DNA of 64,000 nt from Toxorhynchites rutilus septentrionalis (Eukaryota; Arthropoda; Insecta; Diptera; Culicidae), in the NCBI RefSeq assembly GCF_029784135.1, contig NC_073746.1, forward strand, positions 71,838,042 through 71,902,041, read 5' to 3'. Within the stretch, counting starts at the first letter, position 1, and every line of letters begins with the position of its first letter. The translations under genes and the position numbers were made by a program. The notes under the pieces are model-generated. The model saw nothing but the letters and a program-made list of their open reading frames with translations. It made no database searches and was not told where the DNA came from. This document shows, piece after piece, positions 32,749 through 43,627 of this stretch.

Positions 32749-33757
32749 CACTTACGTCCATTTTCCGGATACAATTCCGGATTCTTGTAGTCAGTTGCTT
32801 CGTGTCCTTGGCCCTCCAATTGTTTTTATACACTAGGGCACTGAGTGAGCCAAAGAAATCCTCTATTTGGCGGCACTGGGGCAAGTTTGTTGGGTTACGA
32901 TCTTTCGGCACGAACGGTATCTTTTCCTCCTTAAGATACGCCAGCGTCTTCTTGGCGTAATGGGAAGACGCCTTGTCCGGCCAGAAGACGTACTTCCCAT
33001 CCGCGTGATGCTCGTTCAGGAACGGCAGCAGGATTTTATCGAGGCACTCTTCTCGATAGATTTCTTGGTTGATAGCCAAACCGCTCGGCTTAAACCAAGG
33101 CTTTGAAATGCCCCAGTCGGAAATGGCGATATACAACATAACCTTTTTTTCACACTTGTGCTTGAACTTGTATTCCACTTCAGGCGGTGTGGATGACTTG
33201 TCGCTGGAGTAGTAATTATCATTTGTTGGAATATGCGTTTTGGACAGCGGAAAATAGCTTTCGTCGTCCAGAACGAAAGACGTCCCGCGGAATTTTTTGG
33301 TCATCCACCGACACTGTGATTTAACCGTCTCAGCCTGCTCCTCCGTGTACTTCGGCGACCTCGTCTTCTTCCTGCAGACGATTCCTTCCATCTTGAGGGT
33401 CCGATGGATCAATATGTGGGAGCAGCCATATTTCCGACCGGCGTCACGTAGGCTGGTTGCGTCCTCGTTATCAAACAGCTTCTTTGACGATGTCTTCCTC
33501 TGCTTCGTCATTATCGTCACCGGACGACTACTTCCGACCTTACGCTCTACGTTCAGGGAACCCAGGATACGATATACCGTACTGACAGGTACATTTTCTT
33601 CTTTAAAATGTGCCACCATGAACTTTTTTCTTTGCTGGAAATGCGTTTCGTAGAACCGTACAACGTTCTTGTGAGAGCGTCGCGACAAAGTTCCGCCGAA
33701 CAACAAACCACGTCCCTTACTCAAACATTCACTGACATTTTTTTGAAGAAAATACAT
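32669..33757 (-). CDS. DD37E transposase
   Basis: 362 codons, uninterrupted. Residues about 30-135 hold the helix-turn-helix DNA-binding region. The catalytic triad is D164 or D165 (FVLDDESYF), D261 (FWPDKASSHY) and E299 (RQIEDFFG), with 37 residues between the last two. This spacing defines the DD37E group reported from mosquitoes. The final residue is followed by D300, so the reading as E rather than D rests on spacing. The enzyme excises and inserts the element at TA. The first 31 and last about 27 codons lie in the inverted repeats. The open frame and intact ends suggest a fairly recent copy. Confidence 0.88.
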   Translation of the reverse strand: MYFLQKNVSECLSKGRGLLFGGTLSRRSHKNVVRFYETHFQQRKKFMVAHFKEENVPVSTVYRILGSLNVERKVGSSRPVTIMTKQRKTSSKKLFDNEDATSLRDAGRKYGCSHILIHRTLKMEGIVCRKKTRSPKYTEEQAETVKSQCRWMTKKFRGTSFVLDDESYFPLSKTHIPTNDNYYSSDKSSTPPEVEYKFKHKCEKKVMLYIAISDWGISKPWFKPSGLAINQEIYREECLDKILLPFLNEHHADGKYVFWPDKASSHYAKKTLAYLKEEKIPFVPKDRNPTNLPQCRQIEDFFGSLSALVYKNNWRAKDTKQLTTRIRNCIRKMDVSAVQRSCESIATKLRRTADHGPYSNIH

Positions 33758-33852
33758 TATGTTATTAATAAAAAATACTGAAATCGATGAAAATGAAAAA
33801 AAATATTTTTATATGTGATTGAAAAAATTCTCATTTTTTATTTAACACCCGT
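33656..33852. repeat. Right inverted repeat of the DD37E element
   Basis: Complement of the left repeat with scattered substitutions and a small length difference in T tracts. It contains the transposase start codon at 33757. Confidence 0.88.
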
Positions 33853-33854
33853 TA

Positions 33855-35000
33855 CACGACCACGTTATCCACATAGCCACTGGTGGTGTTGCATAAATGC
33901 ATGATAATACTACACCTCATTATAAAATGAAGTTGGAAAGTGTTTTCTAAGAGTAAAAAGGGGAGCATAAACGTGAACCTACATCCTTTTTGGTTTGGGC
34001 CGTGTGTGTGACAAAGTATGCAAAAAGCTTTAATACGTGCTTAGTTGCAATGTGTCTCTTGTTTCGCTCGCTGACAGCATGTACATATTATACGAATGCT
34101 ATACCAGTATGGGAGGGTAGCACATTTACTGTTATTTTTAAGCACAAATTAATTTTGGGAGTAGGCAGTCCTGAACCAGCTGAATTCTCTTCTGAGTTTT
34201 TCGTGTCAATCCATGACAAATAAATTCAGAACTTTGCAGCAGGCTTGGAACAGTTGCGATAGCCTTCGAAAAAGGCACTATTTACTACTCGAAGAGTTAC
34301 TGTAGGTATTCGAACTTTTTCGTTAGCCCTTCCTGTTCGGCTGGAACGGTACCGTTAGTGTTTACATAATTATGTATTTTCATATCCTCATTTCAAAACC
34401 AAAGCAAATTATCGTTTTGATGGGATGAACCAAGATTTGCCCATTTCATATGAGCTAAAGTCATGAAACAGTGTCGTTTATTTTGCCAGCCTAAAGATTA
34501 ATTTCTAAGTACGGTTTGGAGCCTTATCAAAAACACCCACTTTGTCGAGCGCAACCTCGTACATATGCAGAATCTATTACTGCGATGGATTATTTTGAGT
34601 AACGGCGCGCGTTATCGCTTCCAGCAGTCGCCGACAGGAGCTGATTACATTGGAATTCCATAGACGCGTGGAGTCCTATCCAATTTGAACTTGTACAATC
34701 GCGTACAGTTTGTGTTTCCGTGTTTCCGTTCCTATTTATTACGTCACCAATCATAACATTTTTTTCTTAGGAAGTTAGAATATTTTCTGGTCAAATTATG
34801 AGAGTATTATTGAAGATTGAAAATAACGTGGATAGAACCTTGAACTTTTCTGTCGGATTGGAAAAATAACACTCGTCCACAAAAGCACTTATTATTGTGT
34901 TCATTTTCGTCATGCTCACATTTCATTAGAATTCAGATGTTGATTAGCAGCAGCAGAAAACACCCTCAACCGTCGCTCAGCTATTCCACGCGCCACTTGG
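33855..35000. other. Unassigned intergenic DNA
   Basis: Positions 34030-34140 are a repeat block shared with 31230-31330 and, inverted, 14520-14640. The rest is unrecognised. Confidence 0.4.
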
Positions 35001-36660
35001 CTCTTCATTTACATTTCACTTCGTAAAACCTAGTTTGCACATCATTCGTAGGACCGGCCTCAGCATTTTCAATGAGCTTTTAAACTTGTCTTCCATTCCG
35101 CCGAAGTCTGTCTCCGCAGGTGAAACGATTGCGATTGCTCTCTATTTAACCCGACCCGTAGGCCCAATAATCCGCCCAAAACCGAACTGATAATGCCCCC
35201 ATTTGAATGTCGGTCACGTCCGACGCATCTCCGGACAAACTTTCTGCGCTAACCTCTGCTGCCTATGGCATGGAATGATTTTCCTCTTCGCCCTCGCAAG
35301 ACAGATTGAATCCGGCTCCGGCTCTCGGACACGTTGGGTTCGGAGATCGGGGACCGGGGTTGTCTTTAAGAGGTCCACCACCATCGAAAGATGGAATGTT
35401 TATTTGATTTGCGTCCTTCTCTGGGTGGAAGGGAGAGGAAGAGAGAGAGAAAAGGAAAAAAACATGACTCCATCGATTGTCCCTTCGGTCGGGGGTGAAA
35501 TGATGGCGTATTGTCAGGTCCAAAATCTGGATAAACCGTACAGGATTCGTGACGTTATGCCGATCTGGGACGTGATAGACGTGGGCTAACAAGCAGCTAA
35601 TATATCGAGGCACGAAACGTGCACACTACCCAGTCGATGACGGTCTTCCGTTCCATAGTTTGGGAGATTTCTTCGGAAGGATGAAAAGTGTATGCAAATA
35701 TTCGGAGGTCACGATACACACAGTTTCCAATCTCACCGAAATTGAGTGTCACGATTTTTGACGGAAACGATGGGGGCTTTATATTATCGACCCAAATTTT
35801 GCTGTAGCAGCGAAGGCAAAAGAAAAAAACGGCAACAGTCGAGTGTGGTTTTTTAATCGATTCAACAATAGATGTTTTTCTCCCCAACCAATCATAACAA
35901 AGTACCCTCGGTATCAAATGAAGCAGCATATTTCACAGCGTTCGATGGGTGTGAGCACATTGTGAAATTGTCGAAATGTTTCCCATGCGTCCGCCTGGAA
36001 CGCCAATTTGGGGGGCGCGGGGGGTTTTTGTAATCAGACACGTGTCACGCGCAGCACATCGAATCGTCGTTGTGCCTGATCTGTGTTTGTTCATCTGGAT
36101 TCATGTCTTCCGACCGCCATCACTATAGGCATTACATATTATGGAACGAGAGAGAAAGCTAAACAGCAGGAACACGAACGGACTGTCATATGCGAGTGAA
36201 ATTCTTCGAAGCATAATGATGATATATGTATGCGGAGAATGCTAATGGGACAGGGCCGGGGGAAGGCACCAACGGCAGCGGTGTATTGAAATTTGTCTGG
36301 TTCACAGGTTCGTTCTATACTTATTCCGTATCAGCTCCCAAGGGGGTAACCGCGTAAACCCCGTTGCAACACCGGGGAACCGTGGCTTGTTTTTTTTTTC
36401 TCGCTTTCTCTCTCTCTCTCTCTCGCATCAAACAAGAAACCAACAAAGCGAATACCTGTTTTCACCCAAATGTCAGTGATCCTCAGGATGGGGCTTCTTA
36501 TGACGTGCGAGAATCCAATCTGGTTCTGTCAGCCAACTTGTCATCCGCCAAGCGAAAGAATCCCCCATGCACGAAGCGGTGAGATTCCTTCTATATTTTC
36601 ATCCAAGATATGGGTGTTCATGACTGTCCTGATGCTCATTAATCAAGTGGAACGTGTTAA
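35001..36660. other. Non-repetitive, relatively GC-rich block
   Basis: Open frames exist on both strands at 35203-35613 but overlap each other and show no domain, so neither is accepted as a gene. A CT microsatellite lies at about 36403-36424. The unique character suggests intronic or regulatory DNA of a neighbouring gene. Confidence 0.4.
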
Positions 36661-37042
36661 GTGATCACCGCAAGGTGTTATGAAAGAAACACGTTAAGCG
36701 TTTCGTTTGAGCTGAAACCGGGTGGTCTCAGCATGCGTATGATAACATGAGTTGTTTCGAAGAACCACGGTTTTTGATTGACTTTCAATTATGAAGAATA
36801 TTCTTCGGAATACATTTCCGCTGAATCGTTCATCCACTGCTTTGTCGGAAATGAAAGATTTGGAAAAAATGAAATGGACATTGAAAGGAAAAAAACATAA
36901 AAAAAAACATAATAGTAAAACGTTGAATTTGAAGCATTATTGACTGACACCGTCTGATTTTTACCAAGAATATTTACTGACGCCAACTGATGGGTTTGGG
37001 GGTAGCTATAAAAGGAAAGAGTCAGAATTGCTGGATAAACAT
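36661..37042. other. AT-rich DNA
   Basis: No supported feature. Confidence 0.35.
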
Positions 37043-37330
37043 CAGTCACTCCATGCCAAATCGATATAATGGTTCTCAGATTTTCGCGAAAAGTGGTACT
37101 TTTGATCCTTATCGCAAAATATTAGACCCATTTTTTTTATTTTTTGACGTGGGACTACGTCTAACCGGAATATATGGGGGGTAAAATAAAAAACAAAACA
37201 CAGAACATGCGAGAAAAAAAATGAAAGATTCCGAATGCTTATAACTCGAACTTTTCTTACTGGATCGGAAAGATGTTTGCATCAATTAATAGAGAATATT
37301 TCTACGCATCTATCGCAATTAATAAAAGAT
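37043..37330. repeat. Composite of two dispersed repeat ends
   Basis: 37043-37135 matches the terminus of the foldback element at 49051 (CTCCATGCCAAATCGATATA, GGTTCTCAGATTTTCGCG). 37144-37330 matches, inverted, 43190-43435 (GACGTGGGACTACGTCTAAC then CGGAATATATGGGGG). Neither half has its own complete ends. Confidence 0.55.
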
Positions 37331-37399
37331 AAACAATTGAATAACTGTAAAATGTTAAGCGTTATATAAAAGCCCTAACTGCCTCGTTTTGACTGGCCC

Positions 37400-37855
37400 G
37401 ATTTACGGTATCCCCAACACAGCCATCAAAACCAAGCAGCCTTGGGGAAATCAGCATTGCAAATACATGAAAGTAGTAGGACTTTTGTTCTCACTGGAAT
37501 GTGTTCCCTAAGACAGACTTCAAAATCAAGCTGCCTTGAGGGAAATCGGCATTGCAAATTCATGCAGGTCGGGGGTATTTTTGCTCCGACTGAAAAGTGT
37601 TCCCCTAACACAGACTTCAAATCCATGGAGCGTGGGGAAATTTACATTGCAAATTCATGCAAGTCGGGGGCATTTTTGTTCCGACTGAAATATGTTTGCC
37701 TATCACAGAGTTCAAAACCAAGGTTTCTGGGGAAATCGGATTTGCAAATAAATGCAAACTGCAAGTACTTTTGTACTCGCTTGCCTTTGTGCAGACTACA
37801 ATATATTTCCCTAATACGGTCTTCTATACTTAGGAACCAGGGAAAATCGTGCAGA
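37400..37855. repeat. Tandem array, unit about 95 bp, about five units
   Basis: The motif GGGAAATCGGCATTGCAAAT and variants starts near 37446, 37541, 37636 and 37731, with a decayed unit to about 37855. Each unit also has ACAGACTTCAAA, CAAGTCGGGGG and TTTTTGTTCCGACTGAAA-type blocks. Spacing is constant while sequence has diverged, as in an old satellite. The 139-codon frame across it is a by-product, because 95 is not a multiple of three. Confidence 0.8.
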
Positions 37856-37861
37856 CACTAG

Positions 37862-39335
37862 AGGCGAATGAACTTTCAAGTTTCAAGCAAATTCGTGGTT
37901 CGAAAATTACGAACCCTTGAGAGATGCAAACTTCAGAGGGAAATATAAAATAATCGTTTAATAATTCTTCCGTTCACATATTGTGTCCTAAGCATCATAC
38001 CAATCGTAATAGGACTGTTATTAATTTTACTTGTAACGAAGAACATAATCAATCACAATGCATGAATTGATCTTACATGGCATTTGTTCAATCTTTTTAC
38101 TCACAATTTACAAAATACTGAATTCAATTAAATTCGAAAACTGTTTTATTCAACCAAGAATTTAATCAATACAAACAAATGATTGCTAAGCTAAGGTAGT
38201 CTCACGTCAACCTTGCGGTTATAGCATAGATATAACCCACCCATTTTTTTTATAAGGGTTCCTATTTCCATTTTAGGGTGGCCTTTTTCTCCTTTTTTCA
38301 AAAATGACTTTTCTTGAATTCTTGAAAAAGTCATTTTTAAGTCATAACTTTTGAGCTACTGGACCGATTTAGACGATCCGGTATCCGGCCTATCGGGCCA
38401 ATTTTTCTATCCGACCGGATATCGGATATTAGAAACGAAATTCGAAATTTTTAATATTAGATAAATCATAACATAATATCATAGAAACATCATGCACACA
38501 TAATTAAAAATAGGGTGTGATTACTGACATGCCAGAAATTTAATTAAAAATAATTATTATCAACTCATAACAGTATTAGTTTTGTAACAGTACTCAAACT
38601 CAAGTGGTAAATGATGATGAATGAACAATAAAATGCAGTTGATGGTGACAATCAACTGCGCTTTTCTTTGCACACCAGGCTAGCTTCAGAGAACAGTCTT
38701 TCGCTGTAAATACTACAGCAAAATAATAATGCTCGATTTATACGATGCCTGTTAGCACTCCAATTGTAGTGGATACTGACTAGAGTTTAGTTACTAGAGC
38801 CATGTAAGCACACGGTTATAGTTACTGGTATCAGTTCCGACAAGTAATTGGCCTCTCAAGTGAGTAGAAAATTGTCTATTTACTCGACGCCAATTTCTAA
38901 TCAATACGTCATATTATACACGTGTTTGGAATGAAAATGGCCTGACATTTTCATGTGTTGCCACATATTAATCTGTACTGGAAGGAGAACATTTGTTTTT
39001 TCTGTGCTTTTTTTTAATAAGCTGTACTATTGCAAATATTTGTTGTATAGTAATACCTGATCCATTGGTATTACTATTGCAACGAAGAGAGAGTTGTTTC
39101 CAAAATTTTCAACGAAGTTTGTATCTGACGTTAAAATGTTTTATAAGATATTGACCAATTTAGAATTCCGTTTGATCATGGTCATGTGAGTTCTCTATCG
39201 AGGTTTCAAAGTTTCCCGTTTAAAGGCAGTAAAGTTCTGTTCGCCTACAGAAGATGAACAGTTTGATGCAGCGACACTGTATGTTTGATAACAATAAATG
39301 AAATTAATTGCATTTCAATTTTTGCATGTTGTGTT
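37862..39335. other. AT-rich intergenic DNA
   Basis: 38240-38400 contains diverged foldback-type sequence (CCATTTTAGGGTGGCC, GAGCTACTGGACCGATTTAG) related to 49160-49300. The remainder is unrecognised. Confidence 0.4.
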
Positions 39336-39346
39336 GGGTGACATGG

Positions 39347-39626
39347 TGCTCCCTTGGCCGAGTGGTTAGCGTCATAACTAACATGCCGGGTGTTCGGGTT
39401 CGATTCCCGTTCTGGTCGGGGGAATTTTTCGTCAAAGAAATTTCCTCCGACTTGCACTGTGATCACGCGTATTCTAGAGCTTGCCACTCAGAATGCATTC
39501 AAGGCGTGTTATTTGGCATAGAAATCTCAAATAAGTACTAATAAAAATGACGCAAGTAATACTACGTTGAGACGGCGAAGTTCCTCTAGGAACGTTAGTG
39601 TCATTGAAGAAGAAGAAGAAGAAGTG
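39347..39626 (+). mobile_element. tRNA-derived SINE (GAA-tail family), full copy
   Basis: The target duplication GGGTGACATGG occurs at 39336-39346 and 39627-39637. The head carries TTGGCCGAGTGGTTAGCGTC and B box GGTTCGATTCC. The tail is (GAA)n with six repeats by eye. It is co-linear with the copy at 30787-31066. Not a functional tRNA gene: the unit continues about 200 bp beyond the tRNA-like part and has its own target duplication. Confidence 0.88.
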
Positions 39627-39637
39627 GGGTGACATGG

Positions 39638-41030
39638 ACACGTTTTTGTGGGCTGAATGGGTCCTACAGGTTAGAGACTCTTCTTTGGTCTAATTGATTC
39701 CAGATGCCGCTGAATTACGAAAAGACAACATTGGAAGAAAGAGAGCTTGAAAGAGCAACGCAGGTCATCAAGAATGGATTTTCTTTGACCAAGTTTCGAA
39801 AGTGTTTGAAAATGCTCGAACAGCAGTGAAAAGATCCATGTAGAATTCGAGATGGTCTCAATCCAATTTTTCTGGTCCGGAATCCGGCCAAGACACCTGG
39901 TATCGATTCCAGAACACTGTTACTGATTGTTACATTATCCCAAAATATTTTACATGAACATAAGTATGTTTTTTTTTTCCATTAGACAATTGTGTCTTCG
40001 TAATATTTAAATACGAATCCATCGGTATCCTATGCAAATGATCATGCTTCGTACATAGTTCGTTGAATGACAGGGACTGGTATGGTAGACTCAAATTCCT
40101 CGCGGTGTAGTCATCAATAAGATGATATTCTGGTTGCTCGATGTATACCCTGACAATATATCGTCCAATTCAGCCGAATCATGGATGGAAGGCGGTCCAC
40201 AAGACTTTGCAGAAGAGAGATGTTGCAAAGATGTCCTCTAGGTTGCAGTTTTGTATCGTTGTTACCATGTTCTTAACGGCGTCCAACATGATTAATGCAA
40301 TACTCTCGAAGAACTATCCGAAAATGACTGAGCAATAATTGTGAGTACAAGAGGAAGCGGAAGCGACAAAGATTCAGATCTTATTAGAATATGAACGTCA
40401 ACTTTATATCTTTTATAGTTTCTGGAATAAACGGCATTTTTGTATGGAGCGTCCTGAAAAACTAATGTTTTACTCGTTGCATTTTTGTGTGTTAATTGTC
40501 GCGTTCGACTCATTTCATATGTCAACTAGATCTAAAACATTGTCGAATACACTTTATCCCTATCCTGACTTTGAACAACATTGGAATTGTTTGTACTTTT
40601 TACTACAAAGGAAACATGAAAAAGTTGTTGTTAGGCAAAATTTTTCCCTAATGTATTTTTTTTTTGATAATTGAAAAAACTATACGTTTTTGAGAAAAAT
40701 GAATTTCAATTTTTAAAATTTCTTTTTTAGTGTATTCTTTTAGCATTTTTTTTAGGAAAATGTAAACAATTTCCTACATTTCATTCTTTGACCAAAATTT
40801 TTTTAGGTATGATAGTGTTTGAATTATAAATTTGTGTAAAAAAATTAAGAAAAAGACGGGTGGGTAATGTCGGGGACATAACCGGAGTGACGTAGGACTA
40901 TACAAAGGGGACAGCTTTTGTTAAATATATATTTTAAATATATTGCTTTATTTTCCTCTCCTACGTGAATACCTACCTATCTACCTGAAAAATTGATTAG
41001 TTTACTGTTTACTCTTTATGAATATGTTGA
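39638..41030. other. Intergenic DNA without recognisable genes
   Basis: Only short compositional frames are seen. Confidence 0.4.
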
Positions 41031-41520
41031 TGGTTCTGAAAAGAACCTTTGGTGTTGTGTTTTTGTTATCACTCGATATTCCCATCTTGTTCGGTTAAAC
41101 TTTCCTGTTTAGCTATTGCGTTTACCACTCGCCACAGCTTTCACAGTTGGAAAATTTCTTCCCATCCAGCTTGTGACATGTTGTTCAGTAAATTACATTT
41201 AATGCGACGTGCCGGAGAAACACTTTGCCACTCACTGAAACTAATTGTTGCCTTGATGAGCGCCGAACCGAAGCTGCTCTGTTCATGATGCGGGTTTTCT
41301 GATTGTCGTGAGCAGCTTTGCAAGCCAACTCGAGCACTCAGACGGCCGAAACTCTATAATCGCTATTAGGTATACTGGTGTTCCGGCACCAATCCGTTCG
41401 GCCTAGTTACCCTTGCGGAGCAATCAGTGAATGCGACCAACAGGGAACTAGAGACCTGCACGGTTTGAGTGGGACTTTGCCTTTCCCTTAACTTGTCCTC
41501 CTTTGTTACGTCCACGATGC
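41031..41520 (-). pseudogene. Histone H2A pseudogene A
   Basis: The minus strand near 41510-41340 reads GRNKGGQVKGKAKSHSNRAG, then FPVGRIH, LLRKGN, AERIGAGTPVYL, then after a frameshift VLELA.KAA.DNQKTRI, closely following replication-dependent histone H2A. In-frame stops replace Gln (after AGL), Arg (after RIH) and Tyr (after KGN), and another occurs after the frameshift. Past KTRI the sequence departs from H2A. A histone-type 3' stem-loop (GGTTCTTTTCAGAACC on the minus strand) lies at 41032-41047. Because the stem-loop is retained, it probably derives from a histone gene copy rather than from polyadenylated mRNA. Confidence 0.85.
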
Positions 41521-41740
41521 CGATGCCGTACAACCACACGGGTTTACGGTTTGAAAGAAAATAAGATATTTTTTTGGGGTCCGCGTGTTTTATACTCTAG
41601 CGGTACACGCTCACAGGATAGAGACAAATCGGCAGACTCAGCCAGAGGGGCGAGTCCAACGAGACGAACGAATGAGCGTTAAAAGGGAGCGATGGCAAAA
41701 AAATACATTCATTACGATTTGTTCGCTCGTTGGATTCACA

Positions 41741-41765
41741 GGCAGGCTAAAAAGGGTCCTTTTCA
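41741..41765 (+). other. Histone-like 3' stem-loop on the plus strand
   Basis: GGTCCTTTTCAGGATCAC fits the histone mRNA 3' hairpin pattern (six-pair stem, TTTC-type loop). The sequence upstream, 41584-41740, is not recognisable as any histone. It could be the end of a fully decayed divergent histone gene. Confidence 0.4.
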
Positions 41766-41794
41766 GGATCACAAAATTATCTTCAATCTAAAGA

Positions 41795-41945
41795 GTTTAT
41801 TGTTTTGTTATCACTCGATATTCCCATCTTGTTCGGCTAAACCTTTCTGTTTAGCGATTGCATTTGCCACTCGCCACAGTTGGAAATTTTCTTCCCATCC
41901 AGCTTGTGACATATTTTACAGTAAATTACATTCAATGGCACATCG
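41795..41945 (-). repeat. Duplicate of pseudogene A 3' region
   Basis: Same orientation and order as 41065-41205 (TATCACTCGATATTCCCATC, CTTCCCATCCAGCTTGTGAC). This indicates local duplication of the histone-derived block. Confidence 0.65.
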
Positions 41946-42336
41946 CATTACCACCACTCAGTATCGGATTGGAGGTAATTTTAACCTGTAATTGAACATT
42001 TGCGATGACAGTGGTACAGTGTCGACTTTCAATGTGGGGTCATAATTTGGACCCCGAACTCTATGTTTACAAAAATGTCCAACTAAATATGTCGCATTGC
42101 AGGTCCGTCCAATTAGCTAAATGTCGAGATAAGTGTAAATTACTGTACTTTCAATCTAGAAGCAATTTAAGAATTGGTGAAAATCAATAAGCTCAGAACA
42201 ACTGACAAATTCACATACTTATCATATCCTGGCAAACAAATTATGAAAAAATCAATTTGTGTTTTATTATTATTTTGGATATTGTTTTAGAAAGCATTGA
42301 ACTGTATTTCCTAAACTGTTTTTTGGAAGGTTTAAT

Positions 42337-42795
42337 GGCCCTGAAAAGCGCCTTGTTTTATGGAATGGTTCCAATTTAAAAAACTTAGTACTCGTGGTTT
42401 TGAAAAAAACCATTTCGAACGCCCTCGATGCCGCCTTGTTCTGGATTTGCCACCAAAGCAGTTTGTATAAAGAACAAACTTTTTTCTTCTGCTACCTGAT
42501 GCCGTTTTGCGATTGCGTTTGCCACTCGCCACTCGCTGCAACTGCCTGTTGTCTTGATGTCCACCGAACCGAATGTGTTCTGTTCTGAATGCGGGTTTTC
42601 TTATCGTCGCGAGCAGCTTTGCCAGCTAACTCGATCACTTCGGCGGCCGAAACTATATAACGCCGGCTAGGTGGACTGCTGCACTGGTACTAACGCGCTC
42701 GGCCTAGCTACCCTTGCGGGGAACTGCAGATCAACACGGTTCGAGCGGGATTTTGCCTTTCCCTTCACTTTTCCTCCTTTACCATGTCCAGACAT
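42337..42795 (-). pseudogene. Histone H2A pseudogene B
   Basis: The minus-strand ATG at 42795 gives MSGHGKGGKVKGKAKSRSNR then VDLQFP, near-perfect H2A N-terminus. A deletion then removes the GRIHRLL region and shifts frame. RKGS, AERV and later AAEVIELAGKAARDDKKTRI are recognisable. After KKTRI it has the same non-H2A tail type (NRT.SVRW.SRQQ) as pseudogene A (NRA.SVRR.SRQQ). A histone stem-loop (GGCGCTTTTCAGGGCC on the minus strand) is at 42337-42352. The better-preserved N-terminus suggests a younger or more constrained copy than A. Confidence 0.85.
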
Positions 42796-43092
42796 GGCTG
42801 CTTGGGTTGGTTTGTTGATGTGTTGTGATGCGAACTGATGTGGTGTACGGTTTGAATGAGAATGATCGTTACGGCAGCGGAGCGGGGATTTTTAAGCTGA
42901 CTGGCTGGCTCGAGAATTACGCATGTGTGAGACTGCGACCAATGTTTCGTTTATTTTTTTCTTTTTCCTTTCCAATCGTGCTTCATTCTATTTCACTGCT
43001 GCTCTGGTTGCCCGATTTGGTCGGTACGATTTGAGGAGCACAAAATGGACCAATCAAAAATGGGCACATAGTGCATGTATTTTTTTTTGCAC
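42796..43092. other. Upstream flank of H2A pseudogene B
   Basis: Moderately GC-rich sequence as expected of a histone promoter region, but no TATA or CCAAT arrangement could be assigned. No second histone is recognised. Confidence 0.35.
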
Positions 43093-43212
43093 GACTTATT
43101 TCCAACGAAAATGTAAATTTTCTACGTTGAAGTGAAATTTAAGTAGCTATTATATGTATAATAAGGATAAAAACCATGATTTTTTTGCTTGAATTTTCTC
43201 CAGGAATTGTTG
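43093..43212. repeat. Direct repeat, outer copy (about 120 bp)
   Basis: Near-identical to 43684-43806: CGACTTATTTCCAACGAAAA through CCAGGAATTGTTGA, differing at one noticed position (CTCC/CCCC). The other copy lies inside the MITE at 43628-44375. Confidence 0.8.
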
Positions 43213-43460
43213 ACAATGCTTGATATTTCACAATTATTCAATTATTTATCTCAAGAAAAATTAAATGTTATTCGTTATGATAGATGCGTAGATATATTTC
43301 CTATCAATTGATGCAAAAATCTTTGCGATCTATTGAGAAATGCTCGAGTTATAAGCGTTCCAAATCTTGCATTTTTTCCTACTTGTTCAGTGCCTAGATT
43401 TCCATTTCACCCCCTATATCTTCCGGTTAGACGTAGTCCTACGTCAAAAGAAAATTTGGC
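43190..43460. repeat. Dispersed repeat, inverse of 37144-37330
   Basis: Shares ATAGATGCGTAGATATATTT, ACTCGAACTT-type and GTTAGACGTAGTCCTACGTC blocks, inverted, with the copy 6 kb upstream. ACGTAGTCCTACGT is itself nearly palindromic. No coding capacity. Confidence 0.6.
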
Positions 43461-43627
43461 CCTTTTCTCTAGTAGTCTATTTTTTTTTTGAAAATTTAAA
43501 GTATGCTAAGTTGCTTCAATCATCAATGTCTTTACACCCACAACGTTTCACTGTAATCTGAGATATTACTGCCAATGTTCAGTCAAGTTGGCATGAAATT
43601 CGTCCATTGCAAATTGGTATATAAATA

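Larger units (their letters stand above)
32559..33852 (-). mobile_element. DD37E Tc1/mariner-type transposon with long inverted repeats
   Basis: TA lies at 32557-32558 and 33853-33854. Both ends begin ACGGGTGTTAAATAAAAAAT. The inverted repeats are unusually long, about 190 bp (32559-32748 and 33656-33852). They extend through the transposase start codon on the right and the stop codon on the left. The transposase frame between them is intact. Confidence 0.9.

Noticed and set aside
35203..35613. Overlapping 128- and 116-codon frames on opposite strands
   Set aside because: No domain, no splice context and mutual overlap; composition alone explains them.
37400..37855. CRISPR-like array
   Set aside because: Whole 95-bp units are repeated with no unique spacers, in a eukaryotic context.
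37442..37861. 139-codon plus-strand frame
   Set aside because: It lies over a 95-bp tandem array; the frame shifts relative to each unit, so no repeated peptide is encoded.
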